Shown here: one piece after another, positions 54,226-64,000 of the stretch
Position numbering within the stretch: position 1 is the stretch's first letter
Layout: each line of letters starts with the position of its first letter
Origin: Muscardinus avellanarius
Taxonomy: Eukaryota > Chordata > Mammalia > Rodentia > Gliridae
Length of the DNA stretch: 64,000 nt
Assembly: GCA_963383645.1 (NCBI GenBank)
Contig: OY726565.1
Span: 42,264,944-42,328,943, forward strand
Direction of reading: 5' to 3'
Notes under the pieces: model-generated
What the model was told of the DNA's origin: nothing
Database searches by the model: none
The model's input: the letters and a program-made list of their open reading frames with translations, nothing else
Made by a program: the position numbers and the translations under genes

Positions 54226-55471
54226 TTTTTTTTTAAATTGGTGCACTGTATTCAGACATCATAGTGGGATACAAACTTTTGTAGACATACATGCACACAT
54301 TGCCCAGTCAGCCCCCACCCGATCCCCACCCCATTCCCTCCTCATCCCTCCCTCCCATGCTTGGCTTAGTGGTTGACATCTAGTACTATAGCAATTTTTC
54401 CAAAATTAAAAATGATAATCTCACATAACAGTTTCATTTGTCTGATACCAAGCTGTTGATGACTTAAAGATAACATTTCAATATTTCTTTTTACTTTCTT
54501 TCTTACCAGAGAATTTTTTTCTATTTTTTTTTGGTGAAACTATCATATATTTATATATTTATTTTTCAGAAAAAAAATCTATCCTAATATGGAATATGAA
54601 CTCTAGATACCCAAAACGATCTTGAAAAAGAACAAAGCTAGAAGATATATATTTTCTGATTTCAAACCATATAAAGCTACAATAATTGAAACAGTGTAGT
54701 ACTTTTCTAAAGGCAGATGTATAAACCACTGGAGTTAAATAAAAGCCTAGAGCTAAATTCTTCCCTATACTGTCAAGTTATTTTTGACAAGGTTTCCACG
54801 AACATTTGGTGGTGGAAATAATAGTTTTTAAACTAAATATTGTTGAAAAATAATAATTACATGGAGAAGAATAAAATTGGACCCTTACCTAATCCCATAT
54901 ACAAAAATTAACTCAAAATAGATAAAAGACCTAAATATAAATCTTAAGACTATAAACTTTTAGGAGAAAATCTGGGTCATAAAACCTCACAATATTGAAA
55001 TTGGCAGTGATTTCTTGGATATGATTTCAATGGCACAGGCAACAGAAGAGTATACAAACTCCCTAGAAAATAAAAAAAATAATGTATATCCAAAGACAAT
55101 GTAAACAGAGTTAAAAGTTACTAATAGAATGGGATAAAATATTTCCAAATGCTATATCTGAAGGTATATTAATATTCCAACTAGACATCCTAAAAATTAA
55201 CAACAATAAAGGCAAACAATACCACTTAGAGATAGGTAAAAGACTAACATAAATAATGAATCTCCACAGATAACCAATCTTAATTGTCTGTTGGATGGAA
55301 AATCTTGTTTCTCTGGTTCTGGTGTGTGTTACCTATTTCTTCTTTGTAGTTAATCTCTTTGAGTATTTTCTCTAGCGCTGGCTTTGAAGACATAAATTCT
55401 TTCAGTTTCTGTTTGTCATGGAAGCTTCTTATTTCTCCATCTAATTTGATAGAAAGTTTTGCTGGGTAGGA
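54226..55471 (-). mobile_element. HAL1-like composite, copy D (5'-truncated in ORF1)
   Basis: Minus strand. 3' end with poly(T) 54226-54236, G-rich 3' UTR, inverted old ORF2 fragment (about 54560-55080), linker, then the ORF1 C-terminus (55471-55280, KLSIKLDGEIRSFHDKQKLK...). Identity with copy A is high over the whole stretch, including the altered ORF1 terminus HP[AT]DN. About 30 bp and a second (TTTTA)n follow the first tail, perhaps a short 3' transduction. Confidence 0.88.
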
Positions 55472-55511
55472 CATTTTATATATTTTTTTTTCTTTTTCTT
55501 TTTTTTTTTTT

Positions 55512-55700
55512 TGGTGGTACTGGGGTTCCTGGAAGTCCTTCTACCTCCGGGCTACACTCCCAGACCTATTTTTACATTTTTTTCTTTGGAAACAGGGTCT
55601 CCTAAGCCAGCGTGCGCGGCTGGCTTCGAACCTGCGCGATCATCCTGTCTCTGCCTCCCAAGTGCGGGGATTACAAGCGTGCACCACCACGCCCGGCTTA
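55512..55700 (-). mobile_element. B1-dID-type SINE (derived subfamily), antisense
   Basis: 'ggtactggggttcctggaag' to 'gcaccaccacgcccggct'; CpG-rich, includes the longer 'cagcgtgcgcggctggcttc' centre. Confidence 0.92.
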
Positions 55701-55725
55701 TATTTTTATTTATTTATTTATTTTT

Positions 55726-55910
55726 TGTGGTACTGGGGTTCCTGGAAGCCCTTCTACCTCCGGGCTACACTCCCAGACCTATTTTATACTTTTTTATTTT
55801 TGGAAACAGGGTCTCTTAAGCCAGCGCGGCTGGCTTTGAACCTGCGCGATCCTCCTGTCTCCGCTTCCCAAGTGTGGGGATTACAAACGTGCGCCACCAC
55901 GCCTGGCTAT
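55726..55910 (-). mobile_element. B1-dID-type SINE (derived subfamily), antisense
   Basis: Same subfamily as its left neighbour, 'cagcgcggctggctttgaac' centre, ends 'gcgccaccacgcctggc'. Inserted head-to-tail beside it. Confidence 0.92.
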
Positions 55911-56052
55911 TTTTTTTTTTTTTTTGAAACAGGGTCTCCTTAGGTTGCTGAGAGTCTTGCTAAATTGCCGAGGCTGGTTTCAAGCCTGTGATCCTCCTGT
56001 CTTAGCCTCCCAAGTGCTGGGATTTCAGGCGTGTGCCACAACACCCGGCTGA
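55911..56052 (-). mobile_element. B1-half SINE, antisense
   Basis: Poly(T), 'gaaacagggtctccttaggt' to 'gtgccacaacacccggct'. No ID half. Confidence 0.82.
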
Positions 56053-56140
56053 ATATTTTAAATCTTGATCTCAGTGGTAGGTACATGCATAACTTCATCA
56101 AGCCCTGCGCTTGCATTTGTGCACTTTACTAAGTGTAAGC

Positions 56141-56143
<3 letters not shown>

Positions 56144-56235
<92 letters not shown>
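56144..56235. repeat. Compound (AT)n(TG)n microsatellite
   Basis: About 24 TA units (56144-56191) followed by about 22 TG units (to 56235), uninterrupted. Confidence 0.97.
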
Positions 56236-56237
<2 letters not shown>

Positions 56238-56479
56238 TTTTACATACATTGTTTTTACTGGCCCATCTGTGCTTTCACCCTTAACTTCTTCCTTCTATTG
56301 CAAGTATCATGTATTGCATATACATGTGTGATAGAAACCCCACAATATGATGCTATGATTTTTATTTCAAAGAAAATAAAAGAAGAAATATTGATACCTT
56401 TATTTACCCACAGACTTATCATTTGTGAAATCCCTCTTGGAATAGCCAAGTTTCCATCTGTTGTCATTTCCTTTTAGCC

Positions 56480-57425
56480 TGAAAAACTTTCTTAAGAATC
56501 TTTCGTAGTGTTGACAACAAACATTCTTAGTTTTTATTTATAAGAAAATGTCTTTATTCTGCCTTCAATCTCAAAGGAGATTTTCACTAGATGTATAGTT
56601 CTGGTCCTGGGTTAAATTTTTTTTTTCTTTTCAGTTCTCTTCTGACCTTTTTTTTTTTTTTTCTTGCACTTTATGTGTTGCTTGGCTCTGATCTTTTCAA
56701 AATTTTCTTTTTGTCTTCGAATTCTAGCACTTTGGTTAAGTTGTACATAGATATGGCTTTCTTATTAATCTTGCTTAGGGTTCACTAAGATTATTATATC
56801 TGTAAATATATGTCCTTTACTAAATATTTTGGTTATTATTAAAAGATATTTAATGCCCCACTCTTTCTCTTTACTCTCACCTGGACTATAATTATGTGCA
56901 TCTTATAACTCTTATTCCATGTTTTCTCATAAATTCCTAAGGATTTTTTTTACATTTTTATTTTTTCTCTGGTTTTAAATTGGATAATTTTGTTGACCTA
57001 TGTTGATATTAACTGACTCCTTTGTCATTTCCAATCTTTTACCACATATCTTTTAATTCTAGTGTTTCCATTTGTTTTATACTTCCTATTCTTTTGATTT
57101 TCCATCTGCTCCATTATGTTTCCTTTACATATTTGATAATAATTAAAATGGCTGCTTTAAAACACATCTCTGTTAATTCCAACATCTGATTCATTTTAGG
57201 GTTGGTCTTCACTCATTGTAATTCTCCTGTTTCTTATGTCTAATAATTTTGGACTGTGTCATGCATATTATGAATAATACATTGTATAGACTCTGGATTC
57301 TGTTGTGTTACTCTAAAGAGTGTTGCTTTCTTTTGTTCCTTTTAGTAGGATGATCTCAAATTCTAAACTACATTTCTCCTGTGATGAGCAGCATCTAAAA
57401 TCTCTTAGTTCTTTTAGTCTTAATT
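56480..57425 (-). mobile_element. Ancient L1 (L1M-type), antisense
   Basis: 'ttttcactagatgtatagtt', 'aaatggctgctttaaaacac', 'taattccaacatctgattca', 'ggactgtgtcatgcatatta' and 'agactctggattctgttgtg' follow, in order, the antisense text of old L1M elements. Confidence 0.7.
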
Positions 57426-58795
57426 TGTTCTTGTGGTATCTGCTTCACATATGCTTAGTTTAGAGGTTAGCCAGAGATTTGGGTGGAGTTAATATAAAAA
57501 CTTTTAGACTCCCCTCTGTGGAGCTTTCCTTCCCAATATTCATCCATTCTCTTTTCTGTTTCTATTGCCCTGAATTTTGTTTTCTGATTTAATAGCCAGT
57601 AAGATTTCTATTCAAATCTTAGCCACTACCTTATGGTATTGATTGTAACTGCTCTCAGACAAAGGACATAAAGATGGGTAATTATCCAGGATAGCATCCT
57701 TCCTCTAAATATTGACTATCTCTGGTTTTTGCCTGTTTTTCACCACTTTCAAATGGTTTCAGTTTTTTTTTTAATGTGCTTTGTTATATTTTATAATTTT
57801 TACTTTGGAAGGACTGGTCTAATATGAGCTCTGCTCATATGGCTAGAAGTAGAAATTTGTCAACTAATTTTGCCTAATGATCTTGTGTTTTGACTTCTTA
57901 TTTGTTTTGCTAAAATAATATGGTAGAGTGGCTAAGCAATGATTAGTTTAACATAAAAAATTCTTCTAGTGTACAATAGTGTTAATAGCACAATAATTTT
58001 AAAGTCCTGATTTTAATAGGACTCTAATTTAAAAAATCTGGGAATATTTCTTTGAAAATTGCATAGTTTCTACAGACAAGCTTAGAATCACTGAGAAACT
58101 TCAAAACTCTTTCAAATTATTTTTTTCTATTTCCACAGACAAAATGGAAATTCTTTTTTCTCCAGTTCTAAGCTTCATCCTCTTTATATTAATTTGTTCA
58201 AAGTGTGGTGTTAAAATAGATTTTAAAGTTTGTAGAAAACTGTGGTAAAAGAGTAGAGTTGGGTGGAAAAAATAGAGAATTTTCATTACTTCATGACACG
58301 ATCTTGGAAGGATGCTCCTTGTCTTTATTTTTGGAACAGACTAGAAATAAATGTTTATAGATTTTTAAAAAATCCATAGCTTTTTCCACATTATATTACA
58401 TCATCCTGTGAAAACTGTAATCTTTCCCTTGACCAATTTATCATTCCATTTGATAGATGAACATTTGGGTCCTCGTGGACGCCAGGGTTAGTGCCATTAT
58501 TGGGGAAAGAAGATGCTGAGATTCTTCATGGCTCCACTCAGTGATGAATCCTGAGGTGTTAGTCTAACTTTTTCTGTATTTTAAAAAGATATAAAATGGG
58601 TGAGCCCTTGTATCTAACTGTGGTTGGACTTGCCTGGGTGATTAAGATTCATGACCCACATGAGACACCCCTGGGTCTTAGGGATTGCAATTCCTGATAA
58701 TTCTCCCTTCCAAGATACTCTCTATTAATATGATACTTATATCTTAGTAAAGCTTGATTTTAATTCCAAAATACTTTTGGGTTATTAAAATATTA
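57426..58795. other. No gene seen
   Basis: AT-rich; no repeat family or gene recognised. Confidence 0.45.
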
Positions 58796-58799
58796 AAGT

Positions 58800-59040
58800 A
58801 GCTGGGGATGATGGCTCATGCTTGTAATCCCCACACTTGGGAGGCTGAGACAGGACGATTGCACAGGTTCAAAGCCAGCCTTAGCTACTTAGTGAGGATC
58901 CCAGCAACTTAGTAAGACCCTGTTTCCAAATAAAACATCAAAGAAAACATAAAATAGGTCTGGGAGTATAGACCGGAGGTAGAAAGCCTCTGAGTTCCAT
59001 CCCCAGTACCACCAAAAAAAAAAAAAAAAAAAAAAAAAAA
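58800..59040 (+). mobile_element. B1-dID-type SINE with ~28 nt poly(A) and TSD
   Basis: 'agctggggatgatggctcat' to 'ccatccccagtaccaccaaa'. 'attaaagtag' occurs at 58791-58800 and again at about 59040-59049. Confidence 0.9.
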
Positions 59041-59049
59041 TTAAAGTAG

Positions 59050-59093
59050 TATGTAGGTCATAGGTAGAATGCCCCTAGGTTTAGTCCCCAGCA

Positions 59094-59138
<45 letters not shown>
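59050..59138 (+). mobile_element. ID-half scrap with (CA)n
   Basis: 'gtcataggtagaatgcccct' to 'tagtccccagcaccac', then (CA)n 59095-59138. Confidence 0.8.
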
Positions 59139-59141
<3 letters not shown>

Positions 59142-59185
59142 GCATGCAAACTCACTATTGTTGGGGACTCAGATACATGTGTGTT

Positions 59186-59550
59186 AGTCAGGCTTCCATT
59201 ACTGTGATAAATTACCCAAGATAAATATCTTATAAGGAGTAAGGATTTATTTTGGTTCCTCATTTTAGTATATGGTAGCTTGGCCCAATTTCTTTTGGTC
59301 TATGGCAAGGCAGAACACCGTGGTGGGGAGTGAGTGGCGGAGCAAAGTTTCTCACCTCAGGTTGCCCAGGGAGGAGAGCAGAGAGAGGAGAGACTAGAAT
59401 CTCAGTATCCCCGTCATCTCCCCACCTCAGCTTTCTTTACTAGGCCCCACCTGCTAAAGTTTCTACCACCTACCAACAGCACCATTAGCTGGGGACCAAG
59501 CCTTCAACAAATGAGACTTCAGGGGACATTTAAGATTCAAATCTAACAAT
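59186..59550 (+). mobile_element. LTR-like ancient repeat (MaLR-type)
   Basis: 'ttccattactgtgataaatt', 'aaggatttattttggttcct', 'aggcagaacaccgtggtggg', 'gcggagcaaagtttctcacc', 'ggggaccaagccttcaacaa', 'gagacttcaggggacattta'. Begins TGTTAG and ends CTAACA, consistent with LTR termini. The 28700-28905 fragment belongs to the same family. Confidence 0.6.
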
Positions 59551-59609
59551 ATGTTATTTAATTATCTGTACCCAATGCCAATATTTTTATTACAATTAAA
59601 ACGAAGCAG

Positions 59610-59800
59610 CAGCTAGATATAATGGCTCACACCTGTAATCAATTCAGCTACACAGGATGCTAAGGCAGGAAGATTGCAAGTTTGAATTCAGCCTGAGCAA
59701 TTTAGCAAGATCCTGTTTCAAAGTAAAGAATAAAAAGGTCTGGGGATGTAGTTAAGTGGTAGATCATACCTGAGTTCAATTTCCAGTACCAGAAGAAAAA
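59610..59800 (+). mobile_element. B1-dID-type SINE
   Basis: 'agctagatataatggctcac' to 'gttcaatttccagtaccaga'. Old and diverged, with a duplicated ATG-like 'cagctacacaggatgctaag' centre. Confidence 0.82.
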
Positions 59801-59804
59801 AAAA

Positions 59805-60884
59805 TAAAGAAGAAACAGCTATGTATTTCACTAGAGTACATGCTGGGTGGTCTCAGACAACGAATGTCTTTTATAAGAGACATTTTACATTTGCATAAAT
59901 AAGAAAGGCACTACCTTATGTGGCCACTAATAGGCTTTACCCAGTTTCTAGTCCCACTATATCCTGCCAAACCATGGACCCAGGAACAGCTGGAAGAAGT
60001 TATGTATTTCAAATTATGAAAATCTAATAAAATATCAATCTTTTGACTTTATAGAAGATATACAAATTTTACACAAACATTTTATTATTTGAGTTAAACA
60101 TGATCATTTTAATTGGTTTACCATTGAGTCTTTGATAGGCTGCTGATTAAATTTTTCAAAGTGCTACTCTGGTTTATGTAATTCTGCATTGATGTTTTGT
60201 TACATTCCTTCATAAAGTTAAACCAGGGGCATTGAATTTTAGTTGTTTGTTTTGGAGATTGTAGAAGAAAGATGAATCTAAACATTTCCTGATGAAGCTT
60301 ATGGGAAAGAGTTTTAGAGCAGAAAACAACAGAAGAAAGAATATTTTTTTAATTAACTCATCATAACTTGCCAGATCACTGAATTATTCCCTGGTTCTTT
60401 ATCCTGGCACATTATGTCCTAGACCTGGGTCAAGGATTGGCTAGATATAGTAGGAGTGGGAATTGGGTAAGCTTATTAGTGATCACATAAGGTAATGTCT
60501 TATCCTTTCTTCTTTGTACAAATGGTAAAATAAATTTGTTGCCTGTGGCCACCCAGCATGTGCTTCAAGAAAATAGTTTTTATAAGAAAATAGTGGCATT
60601 GGGTAGAAAAAAATAACTGAGGTATTTTATATCTACAACTGAAGATATAAAATGAAGGCCAGAAAATATGTAGGAAAGCCAGAGAGGAAGTGGTCATTTT
60701 CCAAACTTCTTATTTTATGTGGGATTTGATGGTGCCCCGAGGGCTATGCAAGAAATTTCAACTTCCCTCTTGTACCATTTCTGTTGATTTGGAACAGAAT
60801 GAAAGAATGATGAATGAAATTTAGATAGCATAGAATTGGTTTTGTTAGTAACCAATGAGGAAGGTTTTATTTTTATTTTATTTT
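59805..60884. other. No gene seen
   Basis: AT-rich single-copy-looking DNA with only short frames. Confidence 0.45.
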
Positions 60885-60885
60885 A

Positions 60886-61095
60886 TTTTTGTGGTACTGG
60901 GGATGGAACCCAGAGGCATTCTACCTCCAAACTACAGCTCCAGTCCTATTTTTTTAATTCTTTATTTTGAAACAGAGTCTCACTGAGTTGCAAAGGGCCT
61001 CACTAAGTAGCTGAGACTGTCCGTCAACCGTGGTCCTCCAGTCTCAGCCTCCCAAATGCTGGGATTACAAACTTGCGCCATGACGCCCGGCTTCC
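60886..61095 (-). mobile_element. B1-dID-type SINE, antisense
   Basis: 'gtggtactggggatggaacc' to 'gcgccatgacgcccggc'. Confidence 0.9.
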
Positions 61096-61232
61096 TGATT
61101 TTTGTTCTTAATAAGAAGGGAAACTTCACTTGAGGCTCCAAGAAACAAATTTTGATCAAGGTACAAATTAAAAGACTGGGAATAGATCCAGCATTACTAT
61201 AACCAGGTCCAAATATGTTTTAATTTCCCCAG

Positions 61233-61348
61233 CTGGCCCATTGAAGGCATTGTACAGAACATCTCGGTGAGATCAAATGATCACTTTCTGAGCAGCCTTG
61301 TGCTGAAGGTGACCTCAGAGTTCCTCCTCAAGCTGCCCCCAGAGCACT
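61233..61348 (+). other. Exon-like open segment, unidentified
   Basis: A pyrimidine-rich 'ttttaatttccccag' acceptor precedes 61233 and a 'cactgtaagc' donor (GT at 61349) ends the segment. One frame (phase 1) is open throughout and stays open past the donor to a stop at 61374; it reads WPIEGIVQNISV then RSNDHFLSSLVLKVTS. The other two frames contain stops. I do not recognise the protein. A 116 bp open segment can arise by chance, so this is only a candidate for a host exon. Confidence 0.25.
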
Positions 61349-61502
61349 GTAAGCCCATACCCATCTTAGAGGTCTAGATACTTGGCATGCTTTCTTGTGG
61401 GGTAGGGGAACCGAAGATACAAGACACAAATCATCAGCTATAGGAATAATTCTCTAAGCATGAAGAGATTCATCTCTTTTTTGTTTGTTTGTTTTTTGTT
61501 TT

Positions 61503-61686
61503 TGGTGGTACTGGGGTTCCTGGAAGCCCTTCTACCTCCGGGCTACACTCCCAGACATATTTTTACATTTTTATTTGGAAACAGGGTCTCCTAAGCCAGC
61601 GCGGCAGCTGGCTTTGAACCTGCGCGATCCTCCTGTCTCTGCCTCCCAAGCGCGGGGATTACAAACGTGCGCCACCACGCCCGGCG
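61503..61686 (-). mobile_element. B1-dID-type SINE (derived subfamily), antisense
   Basis: 'ggtggtactggggttcctgg' to 'gcgccaccacgcccggc'; 'cagcgcggcagctggctttg' centre with an extra 'cag'. 'gaagagatt' occurs just before (61460) and just after (61685), a likely target duplication. Confidence 0.93.
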
Positions 61687-61744
61687 AAGAGATTTATCTT
61701 TAATGGCTGTGACCACAGATACATGAATCCATGAATCCATGAAA

Positions 61745-61955
61745 ACTAATGAAAACAGCTAACACTGAACAATCACTGCTTGTCAGGCATTACACTACAC
61801 ACTTCTTTATACTGTCTCATCCTTACATCCTTATATCCCTCTTTTAAAAGCAGGGACACCAGGGCTCAAAGGACTTGCCTGAAGTCACACAGCTAATTTG
61901 TAGAGGAGCTACGTTTTAACTCCTGTTCTGCCCTTCTGCAGAGCCTGGGAAGTGG
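61745..61955 (-). mobile_element. MIR SINE, antisense
   Basis: 'actgcttgtcaggcattaca', 'tgtctcatccttacatcctt', 'ccagggctcaaaggacttgc', 'aagtcacacagctaatttgt'. Clear MIR reverse complement. Confidence 0.8.
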
Positions 61956-62244
61956 ATTTCCTAAATACAATTGATTTTAGCTTAACCAAATTAATCAAAA
62001 TAAGATGATTAATGTAGTGAGCCAAACTGGTTGAGTTAATGTGGAGACACAGAGAAGATACTCCTATAAAATCAAGTTATTTTGTGTCACTTAAATGTTG
62101 ACTTGCATGCAAGTGTCAGGTAATCTCCTGTAACAGTTCTCAGACTGTGGTCTGGGGATTCTTGGAGGAAGATTCTTTCAGGGGTCTGTGTGGTCATAAT
62201 AAGGCTGAAACATTATTTGTTTCTTTAATCCTCATTTTTTTATT

Positions 62245-62445
62245 TTTTGGTATGGAGGATTGAACTTATGAGCATTCTACCTCCTAGTTACACCCCCAGC
62301 CCTTTTTATTTCTTATTTTTGAAACAGGTCTTACTGGGTTGCTGAGGGTCTGGCTACGTTGCTGAGGCTGACCTCGAACCTGTTATCCTTCCTGTCTCAG
62401 CCTCCCAAGTACTGAGTTACAGGTGTGTGCTACCGTGCCTGGCTT
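62245..62445 (-). mobile_element. B1-dID-type SINE, antisense
   Basis: 'ttggtatggaggattgaact' to 'tgctaccgtgcctggct'. Older copy. Confidence 0.87.
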
Positions 62446-62704
62446 TCCCCCTCATTTCTTGAACATGACAGTAGAGTTTAATCCATAATACCAAATAGAT
62501 TGAAAGCAGAATGATCTTCGAGAATATCCTTGCAGTCTATAAAGCTAGACATGAAAAGAGATTTGTAAAAATATTAAAAAATCATTCTTCTGATCATATA
62601 ATTTTTATTTAGGAAAATGTAATGGACTATTTTTGCAAAATATACATTATTAAATGAGTTATAATTTTTACTTTTGAATGAATCAAACATGCTTTATTTA
62701 TTTA

Positions 62705-62910
62705 TTTATTGGTACTGGGGTGAAACCCAGAGGTTTTCTACCTCTGGGCTATACTCCCAGACCTACTTTATATTTTATTTGGAAACAGGGTCTCACCAAG
62801 TTGCTGAGAGCCTCAGTAAGTACCTGAGGCTGGCTTCGAACCTGTGCGATCCTCCTGTCTCAGCCTCCCAAGTGCGGGGATTACAAGCATGCGCCACCAC
62901 GCCTGGCAAA
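62705..62910 (-). mobile_element. B1-dID-type SINE, antisense
   Basis: (TTTA)n then 'ggtactggggtgaaacccag' to 'gcgccaccacgcctggc'. 'aaacatgc' on both sides (62686 and 62908) is the likely target duplication. Confidence 0.9.
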
Positions 62911-63005
62911 CATGCATATTTTAAATATTTCGGTTTTAATCTTTACTGTTCTAAATATCAGTTGATCTAATCCATATAAACAAAAGCTTTAAAGAGTTGA
63001 AGGGG

Positions 63006-63103
63006 ACTGGGGGTGTAGCTCAGTGGTAGAGCACCTCTCCAGCATGCATGAGGACCTGGGTTTGATCTTCAGCACTACATAAATGAACAAACAAACAAAA
63101 AAA
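63006..63103 (+). mobile_element. ID SINE (monomeric) with TSD
   Basis: A free-standing tRNA-derived ID element: 'gggggtgtagctcagtggta' (A box), 'gcatgcatgaggacctgggt', 'gatcttcagcactaca' and an (AAAC)n tail. Perfect 13 bp duplication 'agagttgaagggg' at 62993-63005 and 63104-63116. It is the only clean ID monomer in the window. Confidence 0.95.
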
Positions 63104-63149
63104 AGAGTTGAAGGGGCCTTTAGGACTAAAACATCTGAGAACTACTGCT

Positions 63150-64000
63150 CTAATGTTACACAGAGCTTGGGTTTAACCTAAGTAATGGTTGACAGAGGGG
63201 CAGGAGCCTGGTGGCCATGTTTGTGTTGTAGACACCAACTCCCTATGACTGCTGCTTGGAGCAGAGTAAATCCCAGGTGAGCCAATTCAATTCTAACTCT
63301 CAGAAAGCTGGAATTCAGTGATAGCCAGTAACACTTTCTTTACAACTGGTAATGAGGAGGTGAAAACTCAGAGGTCGGGAAGGTGATCTGAAGAGAGTGA
63401 GGACAAACAGGTGTGCTGAGAGAACCAAGGAGAAGTGGAGAGGGAATAACGCTTTCCCAATGGCTTTCCAGATCTCTCCATATCCCTCTGGAGCTTGTCT
63501 GCCTTCATGCCCCTGGTTTTTGTTAATTACCCCTGGAACCTTAGAATCCATTTCCTCTTTCCATTAAGTTAGCTGAAGTTGATTTATGATGTTAATGTCA
63601 ACCCAACAGTCACTCTAAATCTGAAATTTTTGTGAATCCAGGACATGTTCCTATTTGAAATTACAACTGAAAGTATCTCCAAAAAATATAAAAATAATGT
63701 CATAAGAGAAGGAGCAGGGACATTAATATGGGGACATATCAAGTCATCCCACTTTGAAATTTTAGCAATGTTTATAGACATCACTGGCTTTAGAAGAACA
63801 AGTGAAACCAGAAGATGGCCATTCTGCCAACAAAATCTAAGCGAGTCTGTTTTTACTGCTTCACCTATTTGCCTGGAGTCCACTCTGTCAAATTGGGGTA
63901 TAGGTGAGTGAATGTGAATTACAGATAGATCTTCTGGCCTAACCACTTGATTTTAGTACTACCATTTTAATTTTTACTAAACTCCATTATAAGAGTTCCC
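63150..64000. other. No gene identified; weak exon-like feature at the end
   Basis: Unique-looking. At 63814 an ATG in a good initiation context (A at -3, G at +4) opens 30 codons that run into a strong donor-like 'ataggtgagtg' at 63901-63911. The opposite strand carries a longer frame (63584-63946, 120 codons), so neither is convincing. Confidence 0.3.

Larger units (their letters stand above)
62134..63147 (+). mobile_element. Non-autonomous hAT-type transposon with three SINEs inside
   Basis: Terminal inverted repeats: left 'cagttctcagactgtggtct' (62134) and right 'catctgagaactactg' (to 63147), the common CAG-TTCTCA hAT end. Next to them are 'tcaggggtctgtg' and 'ggggcctttagga', also inverted. 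Removing the SINEs at 62245-62445 and 62705-62910 and the ID at 63006-63103 leaves ~500 bp of AT-rich non-coding interior. Confidence 0.7.

Noticed and set aside
55511..55943. Overlapping frames reading GSWKPFYLRATLPD, LETGSPKPA and similar
   Set aside because: Translations of antisense SINEs; the same peptide phrases recur at 7.9, 9.2, 19.2, 32.4, 36.4, 44.0, 61.5 and 62.7 kb.
63006..63103. A tRNA gene
   Set aside because: It has an A-box-like start, but no complete cloverleaf, an A-rich tail and a perfect TSD; it is an ID SINE.

Overview
This is a mammalian nuclear genome window with no bacterial-style gene layout and no host gene I can name. The organism is probably a rodent of the squirrel-related clade. 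The dominant repeat, more than 45 copies, is a ~200 bp SINE whose 5' half is B1-like (GGCGTGGTGGCGCAC ... CCTGTTTC) and whose 3' half is ID-like (tRNA-derived, ...GTGTAGCTCGGAGGTAGAA...CCCAGTACC-polyA). That is the B1-dID architecture known from squirrels, dormice and relatives. A solo ID, several MIRs, ancient L1M pieces and MaLR-like LTRs fit this. I cannot name the species.

Layout. 1-17.9 kb: mostly non-coding DNA with SINEs, an ancient repeat at 5.9-7.0 kb, an L1M ORF1 fossil at 9.7-10.4 kb and an L1 3' end at 12.9-13.6 kb. 18.0-21.0 kb: a ~3 kb retroposed composite flanked by a target-site duplication (TSD). It has an array of GATGGCGGC-bearing modules, a GC-rich VNTR-like block and an L1 3' end, an SVA-like plan. 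22.6-25.6 kb: a full-length half-L1 (HAL1-like) composite on the minus strand. 26-34 kb: SINEs, some nested, plus microsatellites. 34.6-37.3 kb: a hAT transposase fossil split by several insertions, including a retroposed endogenous-retrovirus RNA (R-U5-PBS...U3-R-polyA). 37.4-38.3 kb: an L1 3' end inside a SINE. 41.1-45.0 kb: two more HAL1-like copies. 45.0-50.3 kb: a minus-strand L1 with a complete 5' UTR, an open ORF1 and a broken ORF2. 50.6-53 kb: two probable solo LTRs. 54.2-55.5 kb: a fourth HAL1-like copy. 55.5-64 kb: SINEs, L1M, MaLR-like and hAT remnants, and one weak exon-like reading frame near 61.3 kb.

How the parts relate. The L1 supplies ORF1p-type protein and, from intact copies elsewhere, presumably reverse transcriptase. 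The SINEs, the HAL1-like copies, the SVA-like composite and the retroviral-RNA retrocopy carry poly(A) tails and, where I could find them, TSDs at L1-endonuclease-like sites, so all look mobilised in trans by L1. The most notable signal is the HAL1-like family. Four copies share one architecture: L1 5' UTR, ORF1, an antisense fragment of an older L1 ORF2, then a G-rich L1 3' end. A shared internal junction means a single chimeric source was transcribed and copied repeatedly.
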